This document shows positions 33,627-42,770 of a stretch of 64,000 bases of DNA, piece by piece; the first letter of the stretch is position 1; each line of letters begins with the position of its first letter. The notes below the pieces were generated by a model. It did not search any database. It saw only the letters and a program-made list of their open reading frames with translations, and had not been told where the DNA came from. The DNA comes from Paraburkholderia guartelaensis (GTDB taxonomy: Bacteria > Pseudomonadota > Gammaproteobacteria > Burkholderiales > Burkholderiaceae): assembly GCF_004353905.1 (NCBI RefSeq), contig NZ_SMOD01000015.1:146740-210739 (forward strand), written 5' to 3'. The position numbers and the translations under genes were made by a program.

Positions 33627-34352
33627 ATGACGAACCCCAGCGCAATCAAGGCCCTCGTATTCGACGTCTTCGGCACCGTAGTGGACTGGCGAAGCGGTGT
33701 CGCGAGGGAGGCTGCCGCTTTTCTACAGCGCCACGCGCCGAACCTCGACGCTTTCGAGTTCGCCGACGCCTGGCGCCGCGAGTATTCGCCTTCCATGGAG
33801 GAAATCCGCAGCGGCCGCCGGCCCTACGTGCGCCTCGACGTTCTGCATCGCGAGAACCTCGTGAAGGTGCTGGCGCACAGCGGTATTGCCGGAGCGACGG
33901 ACGCCGAGATCGACGAACTCAACCTGGCCTGGCATCGCCTCGATCCATGGCCCGATTCGGTCGAGGCGCTGAATCGCCTGAAACGTCGCTTCATCATCGC
34001 CCCTTTGTCGAACGGCAACATCCGGCTCATGGTGGATATCGCGAGACGCGCCGGCCTGCCATGGGACGCCATTCTCGGCGCCGAAGTGGTGCGCGCTTAC
34101 AAGCCTTCGCCACAGGTGTACACCGAGACGGCGGACATACTGGGTCTCGCGCCCGCCGAACTGTGTCTCGTTGCGGCGCATAACGGCGACCTGGCCGCGG
34201 CGCGCCGGCTCGGGCTTTCGACCGCTTTCGTCGTGCGGCCGACCGAGCACGGTCCCGCTCAGAAGACTGACCTGAAAGCGGAACAAGCCTGGGATTTCGT
34301 GGTGGACGACTTAAACGCGCTTGCGAGTCAGCTTGATGCCTCGATAGATTGA
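33627..34352 (+). CDS. Haloacid dehalogenase, type II (HAD superfamily)
   Basis: The 241-residue hydrolase has the nucleophile motif LVFDVFGTVVDW (Asp13), the cap domain behind it, motif II PLSNGN, motif III Lys in YKPSPQVY and the typical LVAAHNGDLAAARRLGL near the end. The family cleaves L-2-haloacids by an aspartyl ester, although many members act on other substrates. ATG 33627 is chosen because family members begin just before KALVFD; ATG 33591 is an alternative. It stands alone behind the importer operon, 146 bases later. Confidence 0.87.
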   Translation: MTNPSAIKALVFDVFGTVVDWRSGVAREAAAFLQRHAPNLDAFEFADAWRREYSPSMEEIRSGRRPYVRLDVLHRENLVKVLAHSGIAGATDAEIDELNLAWHRLDPWPDSVEALNRLKRRFIIAPLSNGNIRLMVDIARRAGLPWDAILGAEVVRAYKPSPQVYTETADILGLAPAELCLVAAHNGDLAAARRLGLSTAFVVRPTEHGPAQKTDLKAEQAWDFVVDDLNALASQLDASID

Positions 34353-34402
34353 GCTTTTAATGGTAATTGCCATGGAGGGCGTCTCTCGAGATCAGGGGCC
34401 AT

Positions 34403-37400
34403 ATGCGCTGCACAAATTGTGGCTTCGAATGCCGCGAGAGCGCGCGATTTTGCGAGCAGTGCGGCACCATCGTCGCCCATACACAGTCGCCACGGCCCCC
34501 TGCCGATTACACGCCTTCACATCTCGCCGAGCAGATCCACGCCGCGCAGGCGGCCCTCGAAGCCCGTGGCAAGGCCGTCAGCGAACGTAAGACCATTACC
34601 GCGCTGTTTGCGGACATGGCCGGTTCTACGGCGCTCATATACGGCCTCGATCCGGAAGAGGCGCATCGGCTGATCGCTCCCGTCCTCGAGTTGATGATGG
34701 AGGCCGTTCACCATTACGAGGGCTTTGTAGCGAAACTGCTCGGCGACGGCATTCTGGCCTTGTTCGGCGCGCCGATCGCGCACGAGGATCATCCGCAGCG
34801 TGCACTCTACGCGGCGCTCAGAATGCAACAGGCGATGCGCCGTCATAGCGACCGCATTCGCCTCGAGCGCGGTATTCCCTTGCAAATCCGGGTGGGGGTC
34901 CACACCGGCGAGGTCCTCATGCGGTCCATCCACATGAACGACCTGCAGGCGGACTATGATCCGGTCGGCAACACGATCCACATCGCCTCGCGCATGGAGG
35001 CGATTGCGACTCCGGCATCGATACTGGTGAGCCAGTCCACCTACCGGCTGACCGAGGGCTATTTCGAGTTCAAGGCCTTGGGGCAGACACAGGTCAAAGG
35101 CGTCGCCGAGCCGCTTGCCGTCTACGAGGTGCAGGGCCCGGGCGTGCTACGCACGCGTCTTCAGGTGGCCGAGCGTCGCGGGTTGGCCCGGTTCGTCGGA
35201 CGCGCGCCGGAACTCGAATCGTTGCGCAGGGCGCGCGACGCGACGCGAGCGGGGCATTGCCGCATCGTCGGCGTGGTTGGCGAGGCGGGGGTGGGGAAAT
35301 CGAGACTCTTTCACGAGTTCAAACGCTCGGCGCTAACAGGCTGCCTCGTGGTGGAGACGTTCTCCGTCTCGCACGGCAAGTCGTTCGCGTATTTGCCGCT
35401 CATCGAATTGCTGAAGAACTACTTTCAGATCACCTCGGAAGACGACGAACGGCGATGCCGCGAAAAGGTGACGGGCAGGGTGCTGTCCCTCGAGCGCAAT
35501 CTCGAGGACGGTGTGCCGTACCTGCTCCATCTGCTTGCGATCGGCGAACCGGCTCCGGCTCTCGCGCAAATGGATTCGCAAATCCGGCGCGACCGCACGT
35601 TCGAAGCAATCACGCGACTCTTCGTGCGCGAAAGCGCGAACGAACCCGTCGTTCTGGTGTTCGAGGACTTGCAGTGGCTAGACGGCGAGACGCAGGACTT
35701 CCTTGCTTACTTCGTTGAGCGCGTGTCGAGTGCGCATCTTCTGTTGCTGCTGAACTATCGCCCGGAGTATCAGCATGACTGGGGCGATCGCACCGGGTAT
35801 GCGCAACTGCAACTGGACCCGCTGGATCGTGCCGATGCGCAGGGGCTCATCAGTGCGCTCGTGGGCGACGACCGGACGCTCGCAGGCGTCAAGCAGCATG
35901 TGCTCGACAAAACGGAAGGCAATCCGTTTTTTATTGAAGAAGTGGTGCAAACCCTGGCCGAGGAACACGTGCTCGTGGGGGAGCCTGGCCACTACCGGAT
36001 GGAAACGGCGCCGGCCGCGCTACACATCCCGACCACGGTGCAGGGCGTGCTCGCGTCGCGTATCGATCGGCTGCTCGCCGCGGACAAGGATCTGTTGCAG
36101 ATGCTCGCGGTAATCGGGAAGACGTTCCCGGCCAATCTTGTCCAGTCTGTCGTCGACCTGTCCGACGACGAACTGCACGCGAGCTTGTCACGTCTGGAAG
36201 CGGGGGAGTTCATTTACGAGCAGCCCGCATTCCCTGCGGTGGAATATGGCTTCAAGCATGCGTTGACGCAGGAAGTGGCGGGCAGTTCGATGCCTGCCGA
36301 GCGTCGCCGGCTGCTGCACGAGCGCATCGGTCAGGCGATCGAGGCGCTGTTCCATGGACGTATCAAGGACTACTGGAACGAACTCGCGCATCACTACAGC
36401 CTCAGCGGCAACGTACCGAAAGCGGTCGAGTATTTGCATCGCGCCGGTCAACAGGCGTGGCAGCGCTCGGCAAACGCCGAGGCACTTCGCCAGCTTGGCC
36501 TCGCGCTGGATCTCCTCGCAGGCTTGCCTGATACACCCGAACGCGCCGATCGGGAACTCGCGTTGCGGCTAGCCATCGGGCCGGTCTTGATGGCGACGAG
36601 AGGATGGGCCTCGCGCGACGTGGAGGCGACGTATTCGCGCGCGTTGGAACTGTGCAGGCTGGCTGGGCAATCGCCGCATCTGTTCCGCGCTCAATCCGGG
36701 CTGCGGATGTTCTATCAGTTGAGCGCCGAATATGAAACGGCCAGGGAAATCGCAGAGCGCCTGCTCGAACTGGCAGAGCGCGCGGAGAATCCCACGCAAG
36801 TCATGGAAGCGCAATATCTGCTCGGCATGAGCTTGTTCAGGCTCGGTGAGCTTCCCTCCGCGCATGCCTACCTTGCCGGCTTGGGGAAATCTTCGTTGCT
36901 GCAGGACGGTGGGTCGCTCGATGAGGAAGTCTTCGCGCACGGGCGGGATCCGCGAAGCGTAGGCGAAGGCAGCCTGGCTCTCGTCCTTTGGCATATGGGC
37001 TACCCCGATGGAGCGTTGAGGCACGCGGAACGAGCGCTCAGTCGCGCGCGCTCGTTACACGATCTGGTCAGCCTCGGGCAAACGCTCATTTTCAAGGCCG
37101 AGCTTCATCAATTGCGTCGCGAGGCCGCGCAAACTCATGCCTGCGCCGAGGCCGCCATCGCCCTTGCAACGGAGCAAGGCTTTCCCATGATTCTCGCGTG
37201 GGCGACCATGCTACATGGCTGGGCGCTAGCGGAGGCAGGAAAAAAAGAAGAGGGTATTGCGCAAGTGCGCCAGGGCCTCGCCGACTATGAAGCGACAGGC
37301 GCGCGCCTCGGCCGCTCGTACTTTCTGGCGTTGTTGTGCGAAACCTATGCTCGGGCGGGTTTGCGCGACGCCGCACAACATGCGCTGTCCGAAGCAATCT

Positions 37401-37750
37401 CGGCTTGCGAAACGTCGGACGAACGGTATCACGAGGCCGAGTTGTACCGCCTCAAAGGCGAGTTGTCGCTGCTTCCAGCGGGCCTTTCCACCGTGCCGGC
37501 CGCGCAGCGCGATGTGGCGCAAGCGAGCTTCAATGAAGCCATGGAAACGGCTCGCCGACGCGGTGCCAGATCGCTCGAACTCCGTGCGGCGTCGAGCCTT
37601 GCTGCGCTTCTTGGGGAAGAGGGACGCACGCATGCAGCCCGGCAGATACTCGCTCCGGTTTATGACGCATTCACGGAAGGTTTCGGCACGGCAGACCTGC
37701 GGGAAGCCCGGCAATTGCTCGACACGCTCGCCTCGAGCATGAATCGATAA
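34403..37750 (+). CDS. Adenylate/guanylate cyclase with zinc ribbon, AAA-type ATPase and TPR domains
   Basis: This 1115-residue multidomain protein starts with a CxxC...CxxC zinc ribbon (Cys3, Cys6, Cys17, Cys20). A class III nucleotide cyclase domain follows (about 65-235), with metal aspartates Asp71 in FADMAGST and Asp115 in LLGDGILALFG, and transition-state residues Asn190 and Arg197 in GNTIHIASR, so it looks active. Next are a signal-transduction ATPase (Walker A GEAGVGKS near 293, Walker-B-like LVFEDLQW) and a long TPR-like helical region to the end. The ATG at 34403 follows AGGGG. The cell role and signal are unknown. Confidence 0.9.
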   Translation: MRCTNCGFECRESARFCEQCGTIVAHTQSPRPPADYTPSHLAEQIHAAQAALEARGKAVSERKTITALFADMAGSTALIYGLDPEEAHRLIAPVLELMMEAVHHYEGFVAKLLGDGILALFGAPIAHEDHPQRALYAALRMQQAMRRHSDRIRLERGIPLQIRVGVHTGEVLMRSIHMNDLQADYDPVGNTIHIASRMEAIATPASILVSQSTYRLTEGYFEFKALGQTQVKGVAEPLAVYEVQGPGVLRTRLQVAERRGLARFVGRAPELESLRRARDATRAGHCRIVGVVGEAGVGKSRLFHEFKRSALTGCLVVETFSVSHGKSFAYLPLIELLKNYFQITSEDDERRCREKVTGRVLSLERNLEDGVPYLLHLLAIGEPAPALAQMDSQIRRDRTFEAITRLFVRESANEPVVLVFEDLQWLDGETQDFLAYFVERVSSAHLLLLLNYRPEYQHDWGDRTGYAQLQLDPLDRADAQGLISALVGDDRTLAGVKQHVLDKTEGNPFFIEEVVQTLAEEHVLVGEPGHYRMETAPAALHIPTTVQGVLASRIDRLLAADKDLLQMLAVIGKTFPANLVQSVVDLSDDELHASLSRLEAGEFIYEQPAFPAVEYGFKHALTQEVAGSSMPAERRRLLHERIGQAIEALFHGRIKDYWNELAHHYSLSGNVPKAVEYLHRAGQQAWQRSANAEALRQLGLALDLLAGLPDTPERADRELALRLAIGPVLMATRGWASRDVEATYSRALELCRLAGQSPHLFRAQSGLRMFYQLSAEYETAREIAERLLELAERAENPTQVMEAQYLLGMSLFRLGELPSAHAYLAGLGKSSLLQDGGSLDEEVFAHGRDPRSVGEGSLALVLWHMGYPDGALRHAERALSRARSLHDLVSLGQTLIFKAELHQLRREAAQTHACAEAAIALATEQGFPMILAWATMLHGWALAEAGKKEEGIAQVRQGLADYEATGARLGRSYFLALLCETYARAGLRDAAQHALSEAISACETSDERYHEAELYRLKGELSLLPAGLSTVPAAQRDVAQASFNEAMETARRRGARSLELRAASSLAALLGEEGRTHAARQILAPVYDAFTEGFGTADLREARQLLDTLASSMNR

Positions 37751-37792
37751 TCGCTTGTGCTGATGCAATAGCGCGGCGTACCGCGAAAGCAA

Positions 37793-37828
37793 ACGGGCAG
37801 GCACACACCGAAGCGTCTGCCTGCCCGT
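37793..37828 (-). terminator. Terminator hairpin after the second porin
   Basis: ACGGGCAGGCA (37793-37803) pairs perfectly with TGCCTGCCCGT (37818-37828) over a 14-base loop. Read on the minus strand the stem is followed by TTGCTTTC, moderately T-rich, which fits termination of the minus-strand porin and possibly of the convergent cyclase gene. Confidence 0.7.
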
Positions 37829-37887
37829 GCTCAGAACGCCGCTGGTGCGGCGCTGGTGCGGCGCTCACGTTGCGAGCGATCGTCGCA

Positions 37888-39021
37888 TTAGAAGCGATGG
37901 CGGATACCCACGGTCGCCACAGCTTGCGAGTTCGAATCCGACGCGGAAACGCCCATGATGTCCGCATGAATCTTGCCCTCGCCATCCACGACACGCTGAT
38001 ACGCGGCTTCGGCGTACAGGTCGGTACGCTTCGAAAGCGCGTAGTCGCCTTGCAGCGTGAACTGATGGAACTTCGGATTCACGCCGTCCAGGCTCGCGTC
38101 CGTGTACGTATAAGCGCCCGACAGCGTGAACGCAGGCGTGAACGCATAGCGGCCATTGAGTTCAAAGTTGCTGAAGCGCGCGCTGTTGCCGGCGAACGAA
38201 GTCGTCGCACCCGCGTTCGCAGAGTTGATGGCCGTGAGGTTGCTCAGCTGCGTTTGCGTGAACACGAACCCCACGTTGGCTGCGCCAAACGCGTAGTTCA
38301 GGCCGGCGCCATACGTGCGCTGACGCGAAGCGGTGAAGGTGGCGTCGTCGCTGACCGCGCCGCTGCTGTTGATGGTCGAACCCGAGTTGTTCAGCTGGAG
38401 ATAGCCCGCACCTGCCTTGAGGCCGCCGAACGAGTAGGTGGCGCCGACGCTGTATGCGCGATTGTTCGCGAAGCCGCCTGCGGCGTTCGAGAAGCCGTAC
38501 AGCGCATTGAACTTGAGGCCGCCGTAGTTCACGCTCTGGTACTTGAGCGAATTGCTCACGCGGAACGAGTTGTTGAGGTTGTCGTTGTCGTACGGGTGCG
38601 CAGCGAGCGTGCCGCCGTACTGCGTGCCGTTCAGCGACAGTCCGCCCAGGTTGTCGACCACGCTGTCGTACTGACGACCCAGCGTGACCGCGCCGGCGCG
38701 GTCGCTCGAAAGGCCGATAAACGCCTGGCGGCCGAACATGCGGCTATTTTGCTTCGCCGCGCCTGTCGAAATGCTGAAGCCGCTCTCGAGCACGAAGATC
38801 GTCTTGAGCCCGCCGCCCAGATCTTCGCTACCGCGCAGGCCCCAACGGTTGCCGTTGAGTGCGCCGCTCGACTGTTGCACGTTCGAGCTGCCCGACTGGT
38901 TGCTCGTGTACAGAACGCCTGCGTCAATCAAACCGTAGAGCGTGACCGAGCTTTGTGCGTGTGCGGCGCTGGCGAAAGAGGTTGCGGCGACTGCGAGGGC
39001 GGAAAGGGTGTACTTTTTCAT
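37888..39021 (-). CDS. Outer-membrane porin (OmpC-like)
   Basis: The 377-residue precursor has a signal peptide ending AHA and a mature start of QSSVTLYGLIDAGVLY. NRWGLRGSEDLGGGLKTIFVLESGFS, FGRQAFIGLSSD, RQYDSVVDNLGG and the terminal VATVGIRHRF are porin hallmarks; it ends in Phe. GGAG lies 7 bases before the ATG. It stands as a single-gene unit with a long upstream region and a downstream hairpin. Confidence 0.95.
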   Translation of the reverse strand: MKKYTLSALAVAATSFASAAHAQSSVTLYGLIDAGVLYTSNQSGSSNVQQSSGALNGNRWGLRGSEDLGGGLKTIFVLESGFSISTGAAKQNSRMFGRQAFIGLSSDRAGAVTLGRQYDSVVDNLGGLSLNGTQYGGTLAAHPYDNDNLNNSFRVSNSLKYQSVNYGGLKFNALYGFSNAAGGFANNRAYSVGATYSFGGLKAGAGYLQLNNSGSTINSSGAVSDDATFTASRQRTYGAGLNYAFGAANVGFVFTQTQLSNLTAINSANAGATTSFAGNSARFSNFELNGRYAFTPAFTLSGAYTYTDASLDGVNPKFHQFTLQGDYALSKRTDLYAEAAYQRVVDGEGKIHADIMGVSASDSNSQAVATVGIRHRF

Positions 39022-39471
39022 CGTTACTCCATTGCTTTGTTATTCGCTCGAAAGCGAGCGAGCGCGGAGCATAACGCGATATCCGGAATGAATTTCGGAA
39101 ATTGTGGCATGCATGCCACGTTAATTGGCTAACATTGCCTTACCTGTTCCAGACTATTACTTGCGAAGTCTGGTGGATAGAAATATCCAGTAAAACAAGG
39201 GTTTCCCGTACGTCAATACACTTGACGAAACACGACTCTTTTCGCATTTGAACGGTAATTTCGGGAAACATTTCGCGATCTGAATTTCCGATTATTACGG
39301 TGGATGAATAACAGCAAGAAATACGCGTTGTTCCGGGTTTTGAATCGATTGAACCGGCCCTTATCATGATTTCCGGCGAAGCGGTGCGGCGAAACTGCGC
39401 GGGCGCGGCTGAGGTAAAATACGGCCTTGAGTCCTCATCCATGCATTCGGGCGCGAGCGCCCCGCGTTCCC
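39022..39471. promoter_or_regulatory. AT-rich intergenic region with a perfect palindrome
   Basis: This 450-bp gene-free stretch lies between the porin (-) and the TPR protein (+). It is clearly richer in A+T than its surroundings. It contains the perfect 16-bp palindrome GTGGCATGCATGCCAC (39104-39119), about 85 bp upstream of the porin start, and an inverted repeat CCAGACT...AGTCTGG (39149-39173). Both could be regulator sites for the porin. No small gene or RNA could be recognised. Confidence 0.5.
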
Positions 39472-41055
39472 ATGACTGACACCATCGTCGCGCTGCTCGC
39501 CCAGGCGAAGCAGCATTTCACCGCCGGCCGCATCGACGCCGCGGAGCACGACCTGCAATCGATCCTGCAAGCGCATCCCGATCACGCGGGTGCGCTGGAA
39601 GCGATGTCCTTCGTCTACGCCACGCGCGAGGATTACGCGCGCGCCGCCGATTTCGCCTGGCGCGCCGCACAACCGGCCGAAACGATTGCGGAACAATTGC
39701 AGCAGGCCGCACGTATTTGCCAGCTCGCCCAGCATCACACTCACGCCGTCGCGCTCTACGAACGCCTGCTCGCGCTCGCGCCCGATCACGCCGAAGCGCT
39801 GCACGGCGTGGCCATGTCGCTGGTCCAGCTGGAGGAAGCCGAGGCCGCGCTCGCCTATCTCGCCCGCCTCGCGCGCCGTTACCCGCTTTCCGCGGAAGTG
39901 CACTACAACCGTGGCACGCTGCTCGGCTCGCTGGGCCGTTACGACGAGGAACTCGACGCATACCGGCGGGCAATTGAACTCAAGCCGAATTTCGTCGCCG
40001 CCTACGTGAACCTGGGCGTCGCGTTGCGCGACCTGCATCGCTTCGACGACACGCTGCGCCAGTTCAAGAAAGCATTGTCGATCGACACGAACGACGCGGG
40101 TGCACGCACGAATCGCGCGCAGACCAATCTGCTGCTCGGCGAATTTGAGCACGGCTGGCGCGAATACGAATGGCGCTGGCGCGACGGCACGATGACGCAT
40201 GATTTCCCCGACGCGACGCAATGGAAAGGCCAGCCACTTGCGGGCAAGACCGTGCTCGTGCACGCGGAACAAGGTCTCGGCGACACGCTGCAGTTCGTGC
40301 GCTTCATCGACCGCCTGCACGCGAAGGGTGCGAACGTGATCGTGCGCGTGCAGGATGCGCTGCTGCCGTTGCTGCAGAACGTGGCGGGCGCGGCGAGCGT
40401 AACAGGCGATTCGTCCGAGCCGCCTGCGTTCGACTACCACGTGCCGATGCTGAGCCTGCCGCACGCACTCGCGCTGCGCGAAGCGGATTTCGCGACTTCG
40501 GGCGCATATCTCAGCGCGGATGCCGACGCGGCGGCGCGCGCGTCGTGGTCCGACGTGATCGGCGCAGAAGAGAACGGCGATCGGCGGCTGCGCGTGGGCC
40601 TGGTCTGGTCGGGCAGCACGACGCACGTGAACGATCGCAATCGCTCGATTCCGCTTGCGGAACTCCTGCCGCTTTTCGAAGCCGATGTGCGCTTCGTGTC
40701 GCTGCAAAAAGAGCTGCGCGAGCGCGACCGCGCGTGCATGGACGAACTCGTGCAGCGTGGCCGGCTGATCGACGCCGGGGCGCGCCTGACGACGTTTTCG
40801 GCAACGGCTGCGCTCGTCGCGCAACTCGATCTGGTGATCGCCGTCGATACGGCGGTCGCGCATCTGGCGGGCGCGCTTGGCAAGCCCGTGTGGATTGCAC
40901 TGCCGTTTACACCGGACTGGCGCTGGCAACTGAACCGCGACGACAGCCCGTGGTACGCCGATGCGCGTCTGTTCCGCCAAACGCGCCGCGGCGAGTGGGC
41001 CGACGTGGTGAGCGCATTGCGCACGGCGCTCGACGCGCGGATCGCGGCCCGCTAG
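39472..41055 (+). CDS. TPR protein with C-terminal glycosyltransferase-9-like domain
   Basis: The 527-residue protein has TPR repeats over about residues 5-210 (for example AEVHYNRGTLLGSLGRYDEELDAYRRAIELKPNF cut into typical 34-residue units) followed by a domain with LVHAEQGLGDTLQFVRFI, RVGLVWSGSTTH, SLQKELRERD and DLVIAVDTAVAHLAGALGKPVWI, as in ADP-heptose:LPS heptosyltransferase relatives. Such proteins are linked to O-linked glycosylation or surface polysaccharides. No signal peptide. It stands alone, between two porins, so its partner is not evident. Confidence 0.87.
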   Translation: MTDTIVALLAQAKQHFTAGRIDAAEHDLQSILQAHPDHAGALEAMSFVYATREDYARAADFAWRAAQPAETIAEQLQQAARICQLAQHHTHAVALYERLLALAPDHAEALHGVAMSLVQLEEAEAALAYLARLARRYPLSAEVHYNRGTLLGSLGRYDEELDAYRRAIELKPNFVAAYVNLGVALRDLHRFDDTLRQFKKALSIDTNDAGARTNRAQTNLLLGEFEHGWREYEWRWRDGTMTHDFPDATQWKGQPLAGKTVLVHAEQGLGDTLQFVRFIDRLHAKGANVIVRVQDALLPLLQNVAGAASVTGDSSEPPAFDYHVPMLSLPHALALREADFATSGAYLSADADAAARASWSDVIGAEENGDRRLRVGLVWSGSTTHVNDRNRSIPLAELLPLFEADVRFVSLQKELRERDRACMDELVQRGRLIDAGARLTTFSATAALVAQLDLVIAVDTAVAHLAGALGKPVWIALPFTPDWRWQLNRDDSPWYADARLFRQTRRGEWADVVSALRTALDARIAAR

Positions 41056-41069
41056 ACCACCACGATAGC

Positions 41070-41104
41070 GGCATGATGGCCGGGCATATGCCCGCCATCA
41101 TGCC
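41070..41104. terminator. Long hairpin between convergent genes
   Basis: GGCATGATGGCCGGGCAT pairs with ATGCCCGCCATCATGCC with a single bulge, forming a 17-bp stem with almost no loop in the 96-bp gap between convergent genes. There is no T-tract, so it may stop both transcripts by structure or protect 3' ends. Confidence 0.6.
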
Positions 41105-41151
41105 CGCTCGCCACCCAGCAAGAAATTCCCGCCTGTGGCTTCCCCACGCAC

Positions 41152-42285
41152 TCAGAAGCGGTGGCGCATGCCGATCATCACAATGGCTTGCGAGCTCTTG
41201 CCGGAGTCGATTTCAGTCGAACCGATCACCGCCTGTGCGGTGCCTTCACCATTCTCGCCGCTCGCGTGCCCGTAACCGCCCACTGCGTAGAAGTCGGTGC
41301 GCTTGCTGATCACGTAGTCGGCGCCGAGCGCGAACTGGTTGTACTTCGCCGACGAATCGCCGCTCGACTTCATATACGTACAGCCGATTTCAGTCGTGAG
41401 CGACGGTGACAGCTGCCACAGTGCGTAGACCGAACCCGTGTTGTACTTTTGCGCCGTCGTGAAGGACGAGCTTGCGTCCGGGACGTATTGCGCGAAGCTG
41501 TAATACCCGCCGAGCGTAACGGAACCGATGGCATAGTTGCCGCCCAGGCGCGCGATATTGATGGAGCGGGCCGACGAATAGGCGTCGTTGACCGACGTAG
41601 TGAAGAGCGAGTCAGCCGTCGTCGTGCCGCGCGTCGACAGCACGGCATTGCCGTTGTCGATATGCATGAAGCCGGCTGCGAGGCCCAGCGGACCTTGCCC
41701 GTACGAAACCGCTCCGCTCCACGTCTGACCCGAGCCTTGCGAGCCCGCAACGCCGCCGAACGTGTACATCCATTCCGTCTTGAGACCCGCCCACGACGGG
41801 CTTGCCCACTTGATCGCGCTGTTGAAGCGCGCGGTATTGTCCGCGTTGTCGATGTCACCCGGCGTGGAGAACATGCCGCCGAGGAAATTATCGCCCTGGA
41901 TGGGCTGCACGAGGTCGGTGAGCGGGTCGTATTGACGCCCGGCGGTCAGCGTGCCGAACCGGCTGTCCTGCAGCCCCACGAATGCCTGACGTCCGAACAG
42001 GCGGGTACCTTGCCCCGACTTGCCGGTCTCCACGTTGAACCCGCTTTCGAGCGTGAAGACTGTCGTCAGTCCGCCGCCGAGATCTTCGCTGCCTTTCAAC
42101 CCCCAGCGGGAACCCGAGAGGTTGCCGCTCGTCATGGAGATTTGCGAGCTTTGTCCGCCGGAATTGTGCGTGTACTGAATCCCCGCGTCGATGAGGCCAT
42201 ACAGTGTCACGGAGCTCTGTGCGAAGACCTGGGTGGAGAATCCTGAGAAGCTAAGGATAGCTACAGAAATTGCGGACTTCTTCAT
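41152..42285 (-). CDS. Outer-membrane porin (OmpC-like)
   Basis: The 377-residue precursor starts MKKSAISVAILSF, with a signal peptide ending VFA and a mature start of QSSVTLYGLIDAGIQY. SRWGLKGSEDLGGGLTTVFTLESGF, FGRQAFVGLQD, RQYDPLTDLVQP and the terminal VMIGMRHRF confirm a 16-strand porin. AAGGA precedes the ATG. It is divergent from the second ABC importer and may admit its substrate, though it is one of three similar porins in this window. Confidence 0.95.
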   Translation of the reverse strand: MKKSAISVAILSFSGFSTQVFAQSSVTLYGLIDAGIQYTHNSGGQSSQISMTSGNLSGSRWGLKGSEDLGGGLTTVFTLESGFNVETGKSGQGTRLFGRQAFVGLQDSRFGTLTAGRQYDPLTDLVQPIQGDNFLGGMFSTPGDIDNADNTARFNSAIKWASPSWAGLKTEWMYTFGGVAGSQGSGQTWSGAVSYGQGPLGLAAGFMHIDNGNAVLSTRGTTTADSLFTTSVNDAYSSARSINIARLGGNYAIGSVTLGGYYSFAQYVPDASSSFTTAQKYNTGSVYALWQLSPSLTTEIGCTYMKSSGDSSAKYNQFALGADYVISKRTDFYAVGGYGHASGENGEGTAQAVIGSTEIDSGKSSQAIVMIGMRHRF

Positions 42286-42770
42286 CGAAATATTTTCCTT
42301 GTTGTCTAAGAGGCGGCGGCCCGACATGAACGGACCGGACACCGCGCTTTTTCAGGCATGTGTCGATCATGCCGACGACAGGCTAATTCCCGATTATTAA
42401 TTTATTAAGTAACCGTTATTGGCAATTATTCTATTGTTCGATATCTCGTTTACAGAATTTTTCTCACAAAAATCTTTATAAATATTTCCTTTATCGCATT
42501 GCTCTTACCGGCAGTAACGAATAATCGAAAGAAGAGCGTGAATTGAGATTCACGTCCGGACAATATAGACGCATACCTCTATTTCCCGTGCCTTTTCCGA
42601 TCAGGCTGAATTGTTGACACGAATCTGACGCATTGCGCCATTACGATCGGGCGCGCCTTACGCCCCGGCCCATATACCGAAGAAGGGCGTTAGCGGCAGC
42701 CTGCAGGCGTGCAGCAATTCGCTTGCTGTCTTTCACCACACGTAAATTTCGGCAAAGGATGGGAAATTCT
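42286..42770. promoter_or_regulatory. AT-rich divergent promoter region, porin versus ABC importer
   Basis: This 485-bp region is very AT-rich from 42390 to 42540, unlike the coding DNA. A TTGACA -35-like hexamer lies at 42614-42619 pointing to the importer, with only a weak -10 (near CCATTA). If it is used, the importer mRNA has a leader of about 130 bases with small hairpins (ACGCCC...GGGCGT; CAGCCTGCAGGCGTGCAGC). No known riboswitch is recognised. Confidence 0.4.

Noticed and set aside
37841..37862. 11-bp tandem repeat gctggtgcggc
   Set aside because: It lies past the porin stop codon, changes no reading frame and shows no feature beyond a short slippage product.
42620..42770. A riboswitch in the leader of the second ABC importer
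   Set aside because: Only short hairpins are present; no conserved riboswitch core could be matched.
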